Source: a virus
Strand: one strand, 5' to 3'
DNA length: 36,790 bases
Virus record (IMG/VR): IMGVR_UViG_3300049846_001307
Span: 1 to 36,790 of that record
Shown: piece after piece, positions 20,429 to 28,750 of the stretch
How positions within the stretch are numbered: the first letter of the stretch is position 1
How the letters are laid out: each line of letters begins with the position of its first letter
The notes under the pieces: generated by a model
What the model was told of the DNA's origin: nothing
Seen by the model: only the letters and a program-made list of their open reading frames with translations
The model's database searches: none
Program-made: the position numbers and the translations under genes

Positions 20429-21454
20429 ATGTCTAATATTACAGGTTTACCATCTACCCAAGTGTCAAGTATCTTGACCACTACCAACTTAGCCACAGCG
20501 ATGACTAAGAGTTTTTTTGAGGCGGAAATGCACTCATTCATGCGAAATCAAAGCGTTGTACGAGAATACCAAACCGCTACAGGTATTGGATCTATCGTAC
20601 AGGTTAAAATCAAACCAAACCACACCGAACCAACCAACATTACAGCCTTGACTCAAGGTACTGAATTGGTAATCGGTGACTACTCACGTGCCAACTATGG
20701 TAAAATCGACGTCAAGCTAGATTATGCACTTCCTAAAAGATTTGTCTTTAACAGTGCTGATTTAGTCTTTACTGATGGCATTACTACAGTAAATGCCGAC
20801 GTTGAACGTGACAACCTAGAATCTGCAATGAAACAGATTTTGAGAGGCATGAAGCGTACAATCAATACAAGACTTAGAACCTCATCAGCTGGTACTAACT
20901 ATGGTACATCTGGTACAGCTCTAAACGCAGCTGTATTTAGAAAAATCAGAACCGCCGCCAATAACCAAGGTTACCAAGGCAAAACCATTGAAGTCAGGCT
21001 ACACCCAGACTTTTATGAAGTTGCAATCACCATTGCTGAATTTCAAACAGCCAGAGGTGCTACAGCAGTAGCGGGTAACACAGCTGGAGATAATACATCA
21101 GTATCACCTACAATGTTCCAAGTTGGCGGATTCTACAACATGGTTCTAGTATCAGATGACACATACGACAGACCAACCCCTGCATCAGATCCAGTTGGTA
21201 CAGCATACGTTGACACCGCCGCAGTAGTGCCAGTTCGAGGCTTACCAGTCGTTGACCGAACTCGTGACTTTCCTATGTCATACCAAGGTATTAACATGCT
21301 ATACCAAAGAGACGACAGAAAACTAAATATTGGTCGATCAGTAGCTGGATCTCTTGAAGTCCTTTATGGTTTTAAAGAGTTGTCAGGTGACATCAATGCG
21401 TCTGGAGTAATCCAAACAACCCCAATTTTTCAAGTTTTAGGAGGTGTGGTATAG
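20429..21454 (+). CDS. Major capsid protein (HK97 fold)
   Basis: This 341-residue protein is of normal size for a scaffold-assisted HK97-fold capsid. Features include the N-arm helix (AMTKSFFEAEMHSFMRNQSVV), the E-loop region (GSIVQVKIKPNHTEPTNITALTQG), the spine helix (VERDNLESAMKQILRGMKRTINTRL), and the A-domain (KTIEVRLHPDFYEVAITIAEFQ). It begins 3 bases after the scaffold stop with no Shine-Dalgarno, suggesting coupled or context-driven initiation. Abundant expression is expected. Confidence 0.9.
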   Translation: MSNITGLPSTQVSSILTTTNLATAMTKSFFEAEMHSFMRNQSVVREYQTATGIGSIVQVKIKPNHTEPTNITALTQGTELVIGDYSRANYGKIDVKLDYALPKRFVFNSADLVFTDGITTVNADVERDNLESAMKQILRGMKRTINTRLRTSSAGTNYGTSGTALNAAVFRKIRTAANNQGYQGKTIEVRLHPDFYEVAITIAEFQTARGATAVAGNTAGDNTSVSPTMFQVGGFYNMVLVSDDTYDRPTPASDPVGTAYVDTAAVVPVRGLPVVDRTRDFPMSYQGINMLYQRDDRKLNIGRSVAGSLEVLYGFKELSGDINASGVIQTTPIFQVLGGVV

Positions 21455-21483
21455 TCCACCCCCTTGTTTATATAATCTATAAA

Positions 21484-21696
21484 ATGACAGAAAACAAAAC
21501 AATTTGGTTAAAAAACACAACTAATAAAATGTTGTACGAAATCGCAGAAGTTGAACTTTCAATCTACCAGACAGACCCAAACAAGGTCGTTATTGCTACA
21601 GAAGCAGAAGTCAAGCGATGGAAAGACGGTACTTACTGGGCTAACGTCAATGACGTAGAAGTCAAACCAATCACCGAACCAACTAAAACAAAATAG
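21484..21696 (+). CDS. Small hypothetical virion-region protein (70 aa)
   Basis: A short beta-rich protein (TIWLKNTTNKMLYEIAEVELSIYQ, then VVIATEAEVKRWKDGTYW) with a Lys/Pro/Thr tail. It lies between capsid and the head-tail connector, 3 bases before the latter. Small proteins here are often head decoration or assembly factors. No family is recognised. Confidence 0.7.
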   Translation: MTENKTIWLKNTTNKMLYEIAEVELSIYQTDPNKVVIATEAEVKRWKDGTYWANVNDVEVKPITEPTKTK

Positions 21697-21698
21697 TT

Positions 21699-22340
21699 AT
21701 GCCAACACTTAGAAACTACATCACACGTCAAGATTATGCGACTATCACAGGCGACACATCGGAAGTCAATGACCAACTGATTGATCAAGCCGAGACTCTT
21801 ATTGATCAGGCGTGTGCAATGTTTCTAGGCTCGACACTACAAAAATCAATGAATTATGAGATCTTAGAAGAGAATAGCACGACCACAGCTACTACAGCTA
21901 CCTTATCCAGCACTTACACCACAAACTATTTAAAGTATTGTACTGTAGAAGTGTTAAATGGCAGTTTGGCAGGCTCTAAGGCGTGTATCACATCTTCAAG
22001 CACCAATACCATCACTTTTGAACAAATCGAGGGTCTAACAGGCACTACAGCGATAAAAATTTATCAAACTGGTAAATTTCCTATGGTAAAAGACGTGACA
22101 ACTGGAAGCAGTGTTTATTATAAGTCTATACCGCAAGAAATCAAACAGGCTGTCGCTTGGCAAGTGAAGTTTATACTTGAAAACGGGGATCTTTTTAATT
22201 CAGATCTTATGGATTCGGAAAACATTGGTGGATCTTATTCGTACAACCGAGCCAACAACTCCACCAAATCGTCAATTATCCAACTATTAGCACCACAAAC
22301 TATTCAACTTATAAAACCTTACACAATCCAGACTATCTAA
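21699..22340 (+). CDS. Head-tail connector/adaptor protein
   Basis: This 213-residue protein has an N-terminal helical gp6-like start (YITRQDYATITGDTSEVNDQLIDQAETLIDQAC), a Thr/Ser-rich beta insertion (about 55-130), and a helical C-terminal part (IPQEIKQAVAWQVKFILENGDLF). This follows the HK97 gp6/SPP1 gp15 connector plan in which the protein forms a ring below the portal. It precedes the head-closure gene by 1 base. Confidence 0.8.
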   Translation: MPTLRNYITRQDYATITGDTSEVNDQLIDQAETLIDQACAMFLGSTLQKSMNYEILEENSTTTATTATLSSTYTTNYLKYCTVEVLNGSLAGSKACITSSSTNTITFEQIEGLTGTTAIKIYQTGKFPMVKDVTTGSSVYYKSIPQEIKQAVAWQVKFILENGDLFNSDLMDSENIGGSYSYNRANNSTKSSIIQLLAPQTIQLIKPYTIQTI

Positions 22341-22341
22341 T

Positions 22342-22659
22342 ATGTCTTTTAAATCCCTACTAAATCAAACTTGCATCTACAGTGCTAACACTAGCACTAA
22401 TAGATATGGAGATCTTGACTACACAGGATCGAGAACGATTAAATGTCGCTTTGTTAAAGGTTTTTCTAAAGATCAGTTCAACCAAGGTGAAATCAATAAT
22501 CGTAGTGCAGTTTTACAAATTGACACAACGGTTGCACCATCGATCGGATCGAAAGTAAAGTTTAATAATTTGGTGTATAATATTGATAATATCGATGAGT
22601 GGAGACTAGGTAACGGTCAACTACTAGGATACAAACTAACTATTTCGGAGTATGTCTAA
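22342..22659 (+). CDS. Head closure protein
   Basis: This 105-residue beta-rich protein has the SPP1 gp16/HK97-type features FKSLLNQTCIYSANTSTNRYGDLDY, then RTIKCRFVKGFSKD and the late KVKFNNLVYNIDNIDEW. It should plug and extend the connector before tail joining. Its stop region overlaps the next start by 8 bases. Family from pattern and position. Confidence 0.8.
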   Translation: MSFKSLLNQTCIYSANTSTNRYGDLDYTGSRTIKCRFVKGFSKDQFNQGEINNRSAVLQIDTTVAPSIGSKVKFNNLVYNIDNIDEWRLGNGQLLGYKLTISEYV

Positions 22660-23017
22660 AATCACAGGGGTCAAAAAAACATTAGCAAATCTTAAAAAAA
22701 TCTCTCAGGAGGTCAAAAAGAGTATTGCAGATGACACCATGTTTGATTTAGGATCTAAAGTTTTGGAGCTATCAATGGCAGAAGTGCCACTTGACGAGGG
22801 GACACTACTTAGATCAGGCACTACTCAAAAAGTTGGAAATAAAACCTATGTAGGGTACAACATGGAGTATGCAAGCCGTTTACATTACCACCCAGAGTAT
22901 AGATTTAAGAATGGTCGAAAAGCCTTTTATCTTACAGATCCAGTCAAAGCAAATTCAAGCAACTTGGTTGCCTTTGCACAACAACAATTCATAAAAAGAC
23001 TAAATAAAACCCTATGA
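22652..23017 (+). CDS. HK97 gp10-like head-tail joining protein
   Basis: This 121-residue protein has a helical N-terminus (GVKKTLANLKKISQEVKKSIADD) and the family pattern VPLDEGTLLRSGTTQKVGNKTYVGYNMEYASRLHYHPEYRF. Such proteins complete the neck or tail terminator complex. It overlaps genes on both sides (8 and 4 bases), consistent with tight translational coupling. Confidence 0.88.
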   Translation: MSKITGVKKTLANLKKISQEVKKSIADDTMFDLGSKVLELSMAEVPLDEGTLLRSGTTQKVGNKTYVGYNMEYASRLHYHPEYRFKNGRKAFYLTDPVKANSSNLVAFAQQQFIKRLNKTL

Positions 23018-23418
23018 ACTACTTTCTTGACGATATAGCGGATTATTTGGAGTCGCAAGGTATAACTGATGTAACAGTCAACTACTACCAAAAAGACCTA
23101 CCAAATCAGGTATGCTTACTATCCACAGGAGGCAATTTAAAGGCAGATCAAAGCCATAGTCAAGTTACTTGGCAGATATTAGTCACAAGCACAAAAACAA
23201 ACAGAAACCTTGCCCAAACTAAATCCAGACAAATATTAGAAATACTACAAAATAAGTATGGGAAACTTGTTGAAAACCCAAATGCGGTGCATTTCTTTAA
23301 AATACTTGCTACAAGCGAACCATCCTTTTTAAGTCTAACTTCTAACGGATTGTCTGAATTTACCACACTCTATAGTGCTAATATTAGAGAACCAGACTTA
23401 ACAACAATTTATATTTAA
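23014..23418 (+). CDS. Tail terminator / minor capsid protein
   Basis: This 134-residue protein has an N-terminal helix (MNYFLDDIADYLESQGI) and alternating strands (QVTWQILVTSTKTNRNLAQTKSRQILEIL), the design of phage minor-capsid/tail-terminator proteins located just before the tube gene. It should cap the tail tube and join it to the head. The overlap with the previous gene is ATGA. Confidence 0.8.
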   Translation: MNYFLDDIADYLESQGITDVTVNYYQKDLPNQVCLLSTGGNLKADQSHSQVTWQILVTSTKTNRNLAQTKSRQILEILQNKYGKLVENPNAVHFFKILATSEPSFLSLTSNGLSEFTTLYSANIREPDLTTIYI

Positions 23419-23422
23419 TTTT

Positions 23423-23992
23423 ATGCCATCTACACCAAACAACATCATACAAGGCGGAGCAAAAGTATATTATGCAGACGCACTTGGCGAAATGATCAAT
23501 ATCGGTATTCTACACGAGGACGGTATTGACTCAACCCTAATGGACAATATCGCTGGCGTTGGATCAGCAACCACAGGAGAAGGAAAAGTGGCTCACTTTA
23601 CAGGTGGGACTACTGGAGAATTCACCATGAAACTCAGAGAATTTGATAAGTATATTTTATCAGAAATTTTCCAACAAACAACATCTACAGGAACTTCCGA
23701 ACTAGACGGAACAGCTGGAACTGTAAACTTTGGTACAGACGCTGGTAAGAGAATTTTAGGTCGAAGACTTGTAATATATCCAATGGGTACAGACGAGGAA
23801 GGTGTACAATTCACAGAGACCGCTACCAACCCATACGCCGTAGAAATCTACAAAGCGGTGTGTACTAGCGATTTTGTGACATCTTTCAAGCCAGACACAC
23901 CAAACGAGATCGAACTAACTTTTGAACCACAGGTGGATCTATCCAAAACTAACGGCTCCAAAATTGGAAAAATTGGAAATGTAACACTTTAA
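23423..23992 (+). CDS. Major tail (tube) protein
   Basis: This 189-residue beta-rich protein begins MPSTPNNIIQGGAKVYYADA and has the Gly/Thr-rich and acidic character of siphovirus tube subunits (GEFTMKLREFDKYILSEIFQ, then VTSFKPDTPNEIELTFEPQVD). It stacks as hexameric rings around the tape measure. Its place before the two chaperone frames and the tape measure makes the call secure, although direct sequence signatures are modest. Confidence 0.87.
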   Translation: MPSTPNNIIQGGAKVYYADALGEMINIGILHEDGIDSTLMDNIAGVGSATTGEGKVAHFTGGTTGEFTMKLREFDKYILSEIFQQTTSTGTSELDGTAGTVNFGTDAGKRILGRRLVIYPMGTDEEGVQFTETATNPYAVEIYKAVCTSDFVTSFKPDTPNEIELTFEPQVDLSKTNGSKIGKIGNVTL

Positions 23993-24004
23993 CCTTTTAT
24001 CACT

Positions 24005-24334
24005 ATGTCATTTTTCAAAAAACTATCAATTACAATCAAGCTAGAACAACGAGATCAAGATATTGAGATCTACCCAATTCCAATCGGCAAAATCGAGATG
24101 GTGCTTGCAACTCAAAAAAAGTTTAGAGAAGCACAAGAGCAAAATGACGAAACACTTATCAAAGTTGCCATAGAGGAAATGTCAAATATTGTTTGTGAAT
24201 TTTCCAACATTCCGACAGTTGAAGACGTAAAAGAACTTGCAATGTTTGAAATTGGTTTTATTTTTGGACAGTTGACAGAATACAGTCAAAACCCAAAAGC
24301 CTCCGCCGTGAATGGACAGACTCAAGTTATCTAA
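24005..24334 (+). CDS. Tail assembly chaperone, short form (gpG-like)
   Basis: This 109-residue protein has a beta start (FKKLSITIKLEQRDQDIEIYPIPIGK) and long helices. Near its 3' end, CCCAAAA (24292-24298) is in the correct register for a -1 shift into the following frame. A fraction of ribosomes would then make a 208-residue fusion, the gpG-gpGT pattern of lambda. The short and long forms load the tape measure and are absent from the virion. Confidence 0.88.
   Translation: MSFFKKLSITIKLEQRDQDIEIYPIPIGKIEMVLATQKKFREAQEQNDETLIKVAIEEMSNIVCEFSNIPTVEDVKELAMFEIGFIFGQLTEYSQNPKASAVNGQTQVI
24292..24298 (+). promoter_or_regulatory. -1 ribosomal frameshift site CCCAAAA
   Basis: In the zero frame the heptamer reads C-CCA-AAA, an exact X-XXY-YYZ slippery site. 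The -1 frame is open from before this point through ATG 24349 to 24630. I did not identify a strong downstream stem. Confidence 0.88.
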
Positions 24335-24348
24335 TATTTGAGGCGACA

Positions 24349-24630
24349 ATGGAGCTTAAAAATCACGGCTGGACACTACACGAAATAGAAGAAATGACGG
24401 TTGCAGATCTTAACGACGCACTGTTATGGATACACAATAACCGTGCTAAAGAGTCTAGCCGTCTTTTAGCAAGTCTCCAATATCACTTACTATCACAACA
24501 CAAAAAAGGGCTTTTAAATGCTACGAAAATTAGCAAAAAACTTACAAAAACAACCCCACTAAATCCAAAAAACAGACCCACAATAATTGATACAATTAAA
24601 CAATGGGCTGAATTAAAAGGCTTTAAATAA
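24349..24630 (+). CDS. Tail assembly chaperone, frameshift extension (gpT-like)
   Basis: A helical 93-residue segment from the ATG (HEIEEMTVADLNDALLWIHNNRAK). Codons from 24298 are open in this frame, adding LRREWTDSSYLIFEATMEL before the Met. It is probably made mainly as the C-terminal part of the fusion with the 24005 gene, not as a separate protein. The basic C-terminus (KISKKLTKTTPLNPKNRPTI) may contact the tape measure. Confidence 0.82.
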   Translation: MELKNHGWTLHEIEEMTVADLNDALLWIHNNRAKESSRLLASLQYHLLSQHKKGLLNATKISKKLTKTTPLNPKNRPTIIDTIKQWAELKGFK

Positions 24631-24648
24631 TTTTAAAAATATTTTTAT

Positions 24649-26460
24649 ATGTCACTCGTTGCTGGATCTATACAGATTGAACTAGACGCTTTTTATCAAG
24701 GTTTTGAGGCTGGACTTAGAAAGGCTGGGAAATCTGTTGAAGATCTTGACGAAAAAGCTCAAAAACTAACCAATAAAGGGCTTGAGAACATGAATAGCAA
24801 GTTTGAGGGGGTGTCAAACACGATTAAAACAGGCTTGTTGGTTGGTATAGGCGGACTGGTGGCTGGTATAGGAGTAATCGGTAAAAAAGCCCTCGATTCT
24901 AGTGCTGAAATGGAAAGTTTTGGCTTACAACTTGAAACAGCTTTTGGAGGTAATGCCGAAATGGCAAAATCCGCACAAGCTCAAATTACAAAGTTTGCAG
25001 CTAAAACACCGTATGATCTAGGTCAGGTGATGGATTCATTTATTAAACTTAAAAACTTGGGTTTAGATCCTAGTGAGAGAGCTTTAACAAGCTACGGAAA
25101 CACTGCCTCAGCAATGGGTAAAGACTTAAATCAGATGATTGAAGCGGTTGCAGATGCTAGCACAGGAGAATTTGAACGACTTAAAGAGTTTGGTATAAGA
25201 TCCCAAAGAGAGGGGGAAAATGTTAAATTTACTTTTCAGGGTGTAACCACAACAGTCAAGAATAATAGTCAAGAAATTCAAGACTATTTGTTGAAAATAG
25301 GAGAAACTAATTTTAGTGGTTCTATGGACAGGCAAGCCACAACCTTTAGTGGTTTAATGTCAACGATGGTTGACAGCGTCAACATTAAATTAGCAGAACT
25401 AGCCAACAACACAGGCTTTTTAGAGTTTTCTAAAAATATTGTTACAGGTGTAACCAACATTGTTAATGCTATCGACTTAAATAAGATCAACGAGTTTGGC
25501 AGTAATTGGCAGACAACAATGCAAAACACACAAACAGCCTTTCAACCAGTTTATGATTTTTTAAAACCGTCACTTGACCAGCTTATACAAGCTTTTAAAG
25601 ATATGTTGCCACCATTGATTGATTTTTGGAATTTAATCAGTCCAATAGTTTTACCACTTTTGATAGATCTGGCTAAATTGTTTGGTGTTGTTGTGGTAGG
25701 GTCGATTAAAATAGTAATTGATGAAATGACTAGAATGATCAATACAGGGGCTTTTTTAATAGAGTCAACAAATAACCTAATCAATCTTTTAAAGGGGTTT
25801 TGGACTTCGTATGGTGGAGCAATAACAAATATTTTTAATGGAGTTACAAGCTTTTTAAAGGGGTGGATTGATTTAATCGTTGGAGTGTTTACAGGAGACA
25901 AAGGAAAGATTGATGGAGCATTTAATACAATGCTAAGTGGTGTAAATGGAATTTTTAAAGGGGTCATGGACGGAGTAGGACGTTTGATATATGATACAAT
26001 AAACTGGATCATCAATTTTGTGACAGAGAAATTTAACTGGCTAAAAGGTAAGGCTGGAGAAATGGCTAATCTTGTAAACAACATTAAAAACAGTGCAAGT
26101 GGAGCAACCAACTCAATATCACAAAACACAGGACTTTCACAGGATCAAGTAAGGGGTGCTATTCGTGGAGCTTTACCAATGGGACTAGGTGGATTTTTTG
26201 CTGATGGTGGAATAGTTGGTGGAAACTCATACACTGGCGATCGTGTACCAATCATGACAAATTCAGGCGAGATGGTTCTTAACGAACGACAACAAGCCAC
26301 TCTATTTGATATAGCTAATGGTGGCCAAAGAGGACAGGCTACAAACAACACCTACAACATCACACTAGGATCTTACCTTGGCACAGAGCGTGATAAACGC
26401 CAACTTGCCAGAGATCTAAAAGACGCCTTTAGTCAAGTAATGCCAACTAAAACAGCTTAA
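24649..26460 (+). CDS. Tape measure protein
   Basis: This 603-residue protein has helical and coiled N-terminal parts, a Gly-rich hydrophobic segment (LLVGIGGLVAGIGVIGKKAL, about 63-82), the conserved AFGGNAEMAKSAQAQITKFAAKTPYDLGQVMDSFIKLKN region of tape measures, further hydrophobic segments (about 325-360) and a C-terminal ADGGIVGGNSYTGDRVPIMTNSGEMVLN motif. It sets tail length and enters the envelope at DNA injection. At the usual roughly 0.15 nm per residue it would suggest a tail near 90 nm (inference). Confidence 0.93.
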   Translation: MSLVAGSIQIELDAFYQGFEAGLRKAGKSVEDLDEKAQKLTNKGLENMNSKFEGVSNTIKTGLLVGIGGLVAGIGVIGKKALDSSAEMESFGLQLETAFGGNAEMAKSAQAQITKFAAKTPYDLGQVMDSFIKLKNLGLDPSERALTSYGNTASAMGKDLNQMIEAVADASTGEFERLKEFGIRSQREGENVKFTFQGVTTTVKNNSQEIQDYLLKIGETNFSGSMDRQATTFSGLMSTMVDSVNIKLAELANNTGFLEFSKNIVTGVTNIVNAIDLNKINEFGSNWQTTMQNTQTAFQPVYDFLKPSLDQLIQAFKDMLPPLIDFWNLISPIVLPLLIDLAKLFGVVVVGSIKIVIDEMTRMINTGAFLIESTNNLINLLKGFWTSYGGAITNIFNGVTSFLKGWIDLIVGVFTGDKGKIDGAFNTMLSGVNGIFKGVMDGVGRLIYDTINWIINFVTEKFNWLKGKAGEMANLVNNIKNSASGATNSISQNTGLSQDQVRGAIRGALPMGLGGFFADGGIVGGNSYTGDRVPIMTNSGEMVLNERQQATLFDIANGGQRGQATNNTYNITLGSYLGTERDKRQLARDLKDAFSQVMPTKTA

Positions 26461-26462
26461 CT

Positions 26463-26819
26463 ATGTCAAATACTTTATATTATGGAGATTATACAGGGTT
26501 TTATATCGACGGGATACCGTTCGTGCCACCTCAAAGGTTTGAGCCTAAATTGATCTATATAGAAGTCGAAAAAAGATCATTAAATAATACTCTAACTGTA
26601 GATCGTTTTGACTTCGAAGAAAAAACAGAGTTTGACTGCGAATGGTCATTGACTCCAGACGAATTTACACAACTTAAAAACTGGCTAAACGGTGATTTTT
26701 ACCCTGTTATTTTTGATATAAATGGCAACTACCAAACTTTAGATCTAAGATTTAAATACGATAGCTACGAGCAAATCGGAGAGCGTATAAACCTAAAAGC
26801 AACCGCAAAACAAAAATAA
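26463..26819 (+). CDS. Distal tail-region protein (118 aa)
   Basis: A beta-rich, aromatic protein (YYGDYTGFYIDGIPFVPPQRFEPK, then FDCEWSLTPDEFTQLKNWLNGDFYPVIFD). It occupies the place of a Dit-type adaptor between tape measure and tail hub. No family signature is certain. It is shorter than typical Dit proteins, so a small hub or tube-cap is the alternative. Spacing to both neighbours is 2-3 bases. Confidence 0.72.
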   Translation: MSNTLYYGDYTGFYIDGIPFVPPQRFEPKLIYIEVEKRSLNNTLTVDRFDFEEKTEFDCEWSLTPDEFTQLKNWLNGDFYPVIFDINGNYQTLDLRFKYDSYEQIGERINLKATAKQK

Positions 26820-26822
26820 TCT

Positions 26823-28358
26823 ATGGCTACAGATATTACAGCGTGGGATCGAGCTTATCGAGCAATTAGGTATAGGGTGGAAATAAACACCACACCCCAA
26901 CCCTATGGGTTAGACTATACCACAGGAACACAAACCAAACTTGGGACTTGGGTAGATTATACTGATTACATAGACAATATCACCCTTTTTTCTTACATTG
27001 AAGACAACAAAAGGGCTGGAATAGTGCAAACAGAAAGTGAAATAATATTAAATCAGGAGGCTTTTAGTTATGATCTCCAAAAAACTGGAATCAGAGTGAA
27101 AATATATATTGAAACCTCAACTGATAACTGGGCGACCTCTAATAGTTGGTGTGTGTATAGGGGGGCAACGACCGAAAAAAGCACGGTCACACCATCAAAA
27201 ATAATCTTAAAATTGGTTGACATAATGGGAAGAGTCAAGAACATGATATTACCCGGTAATGTCTCTGGTCAATCAATTAGTGCGAGCGATCTAATCAGGA
27301 TATTGTTTGGATTATCGAGTGGAAAAGTGTACGGAATCAACACAAACTGGCAAACCTCACCAATCACAATCACAAAATACAATTTCAACGACAAAAATAA
27401 AACAGAAAAAAACTTAAAAGAAATCTGTGAAAACTCCAACTATCTTATCAGAGTTAAAGAGTACGAGGAGGCTGGCGTTGGTGATACTATAGTTGTCGAT
27501 AGTTGTGACTTCTATGACGTCAACCTAAACGACTCAACAGTAATGCCAGTGGACGCAAGGCTACCAGAAGGAATCAATGTTTTTGGATCTAGTACACCAC
27601 TTGATATACACTACAGCCTTGATTCTATCATAGAATATATAGACTTAGGTAGTAACGGGAATTATAACACAGTTATATCCAACAAAAACACAAAAAAATA
27701 TGTCGATGGTGGAGTATTATACAAAAACCTAAACCTTACTAATTATGTGTGCAAATCGGGGGAGACAACAACATTTTTACTTCCTATTCCACAAGACATA
27801 GTAGAGCTTATTAGTTTCGAATCTTTTATTTTTTATGGGGGGAATGAATCAGTTAGTTATTATCAGTTTTTAGATGCTGATGTTGACACAGGTGGGCTTG
27901 TTTTTGTTGGGTACACTTGGGGAGCCTCACTTGTTAGAGATGACCAAAACAACCGTGCAATACTGGTCACGGTCAACAATCCACTAGGTTTTGATATTTA
28001 CCTTAAAAAAATAAACGTCGTCGGAGTTGGATATATAACAACACAAAAAGAACGACTAACAACACAAGACAGCAACTTAATCGCGGCAGATGGTAAGGAG
28101 TCAATACTTGAGTTGCCAGAAACCAAAGTGCAGATTGACTCGATCCAAACAGTCCATGATCTAATACTAGACAAAGAGATAAGCACTAAAAGATCATACC
28201 GATTCATCGCCAAAGGCAAACCTCAAATCAGAGTAGGTGATGTAATAACGATTGAGACAATAGACCAAATAACACGAACGGTGCAAATCTTAGAGATCGA
28301 CAGTGAGATAAGTCGAGATCGTGGTTTTGAACAGACTATTTTAGCTAAAGAAATATAA
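26823..28358 (+). CDS. Tail tip / hub protein (511 aa)
   Basis: A large beta-rich protein with alternating strand patterns throughout, a GKVYGINTNW section, a hub-like ENSNYLIRVKEYEEAG segment and a C-terminal domain (KSILELPETKVQIDSIQTVHDLILDKEISTKRSYRFIAKGKPQIRVGDVITI) like the end of phage baseplate hub and tail-lysin platforms. It should form the tail tip from which fibres hang. No hydrolase motif is seen. A late promoter begins 3 bases after its stop. Confidence 0.78.
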   Translation: MATDITAWDRAYRAIRYRVEINTTPQPYGLDYTTGTQTKLGTWVDYTDYIDNITLFSYIEDNKRAGIVQTESEIILNQEAFSYDLQKTGIRVKIYIETSTDNWATSNSWCVYRGATTEKSTVTPSKIILKLVDIMGRVKNMILPGNVSGQSISASDLIRILFGLSSGKVYGINTNWQTSPITITKYNFNDKNKTEKNLKEICENSNYLIRVKEYEEAGVGDTIVVDSCDFYDVNLNDSTVMPVDARLPEGINVFGSSTPLDIHYSLDSIIEYIDLGSNGNYNTVISNKNTKKYVDGGVLYKNLNLTNYVCKSGETTTFLLPIPQDIVELISFESFIFYGGNESVSYYQFLDADVDTGGLVFVGYTWGASLVRDDQNNRAILVTVNNPLGFDIYLKKINVVGVGYITTQKERLTTQDSNLIAADGKESILELPETKVQIDSIQTVHDLILDKEISTKRSYRFIAKGKPQIRVGDVITIETIDQITRTVQILEIDSEISRDRGFEQTILAKEI

Positions 28359-28360
28359 GT

Positions 28361-28390
28361 TTGACAATTCCATTTCGTATAATGTTAAAT
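28361..28390 (+). promoter_or_regulatory. Late promoter 3 (tail fibre and lysis genes), almost leaderless
   Basis: TTGACA (28361-28366), an 18-base spacer with CATTTCGTATAATG, and TTAAAT (28385-28390). The next ATG is at 28401, only 10 bases past the -10, so transcription would start within a few bases of the start codon. Confidence 0.72.
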
Positions 28391-28400
28391 CAATTTAGTT

Positions 28401-28748
28401 ATGTACACCAAAGCACACACCATTACAGCTTATAATTACAAGGATAACACGGTTTACCTAGACCTTGCTAATTGGTTATCTGATAATGGTTTAAGCTTGA
28501 CTGGATCTACAATAACACTCAAAGTATCAAACTCTATTACAGCTGGATCAGAACTATTTTCAGTCACTCAAACTGATCACACAGGCGAGGGGGCTGGAAT
28601 TACTACCGTATTGATACCTAGTGCAACTATTGACGATCTAACAAGCGGTGCTTATTTCTATGAATTGTCTATCACAACCTCAACCCCCGAAACTTACACT
28701 ATTACACAATCCGATTTTATAGTCGGACAATCAATAAAAACAGCTTAA
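28401..28748 (+). CDS. Baseplate/fibre adaptor with BppU-N-like fold, copy 1
   Basis: A 115-residue beta-sandwich protein: TVYLDLANWLSDNGLSLTGSTITLKV, then a TTVLIPSATIDDLTSGAYFYELSI closing motif. It shares this plan with the genes at 29711 and 30063 (VLIPSATIDDLTSGAYFYELSI versus IIIPKATMDTVSAGEYFYELSL). Such domains are known from the N-terminus of phage upper-baseplate and fibre-anchor proteins. It probably links a fibre to the tail tip. It is the first gene after late promoter 3. Confidence 0.75.
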   Translation: MYTKAHTITAYNYKDNTVYLDLANWLSDNGLSLTGSTITLKVSNSITAGSELFSVTQTDHTGEGAGITTVLIPSATIDDLTSGAYFYELSITTSTPETYTITQSDFIVGQSIKTA

Positions 28749-28750
28749 AT

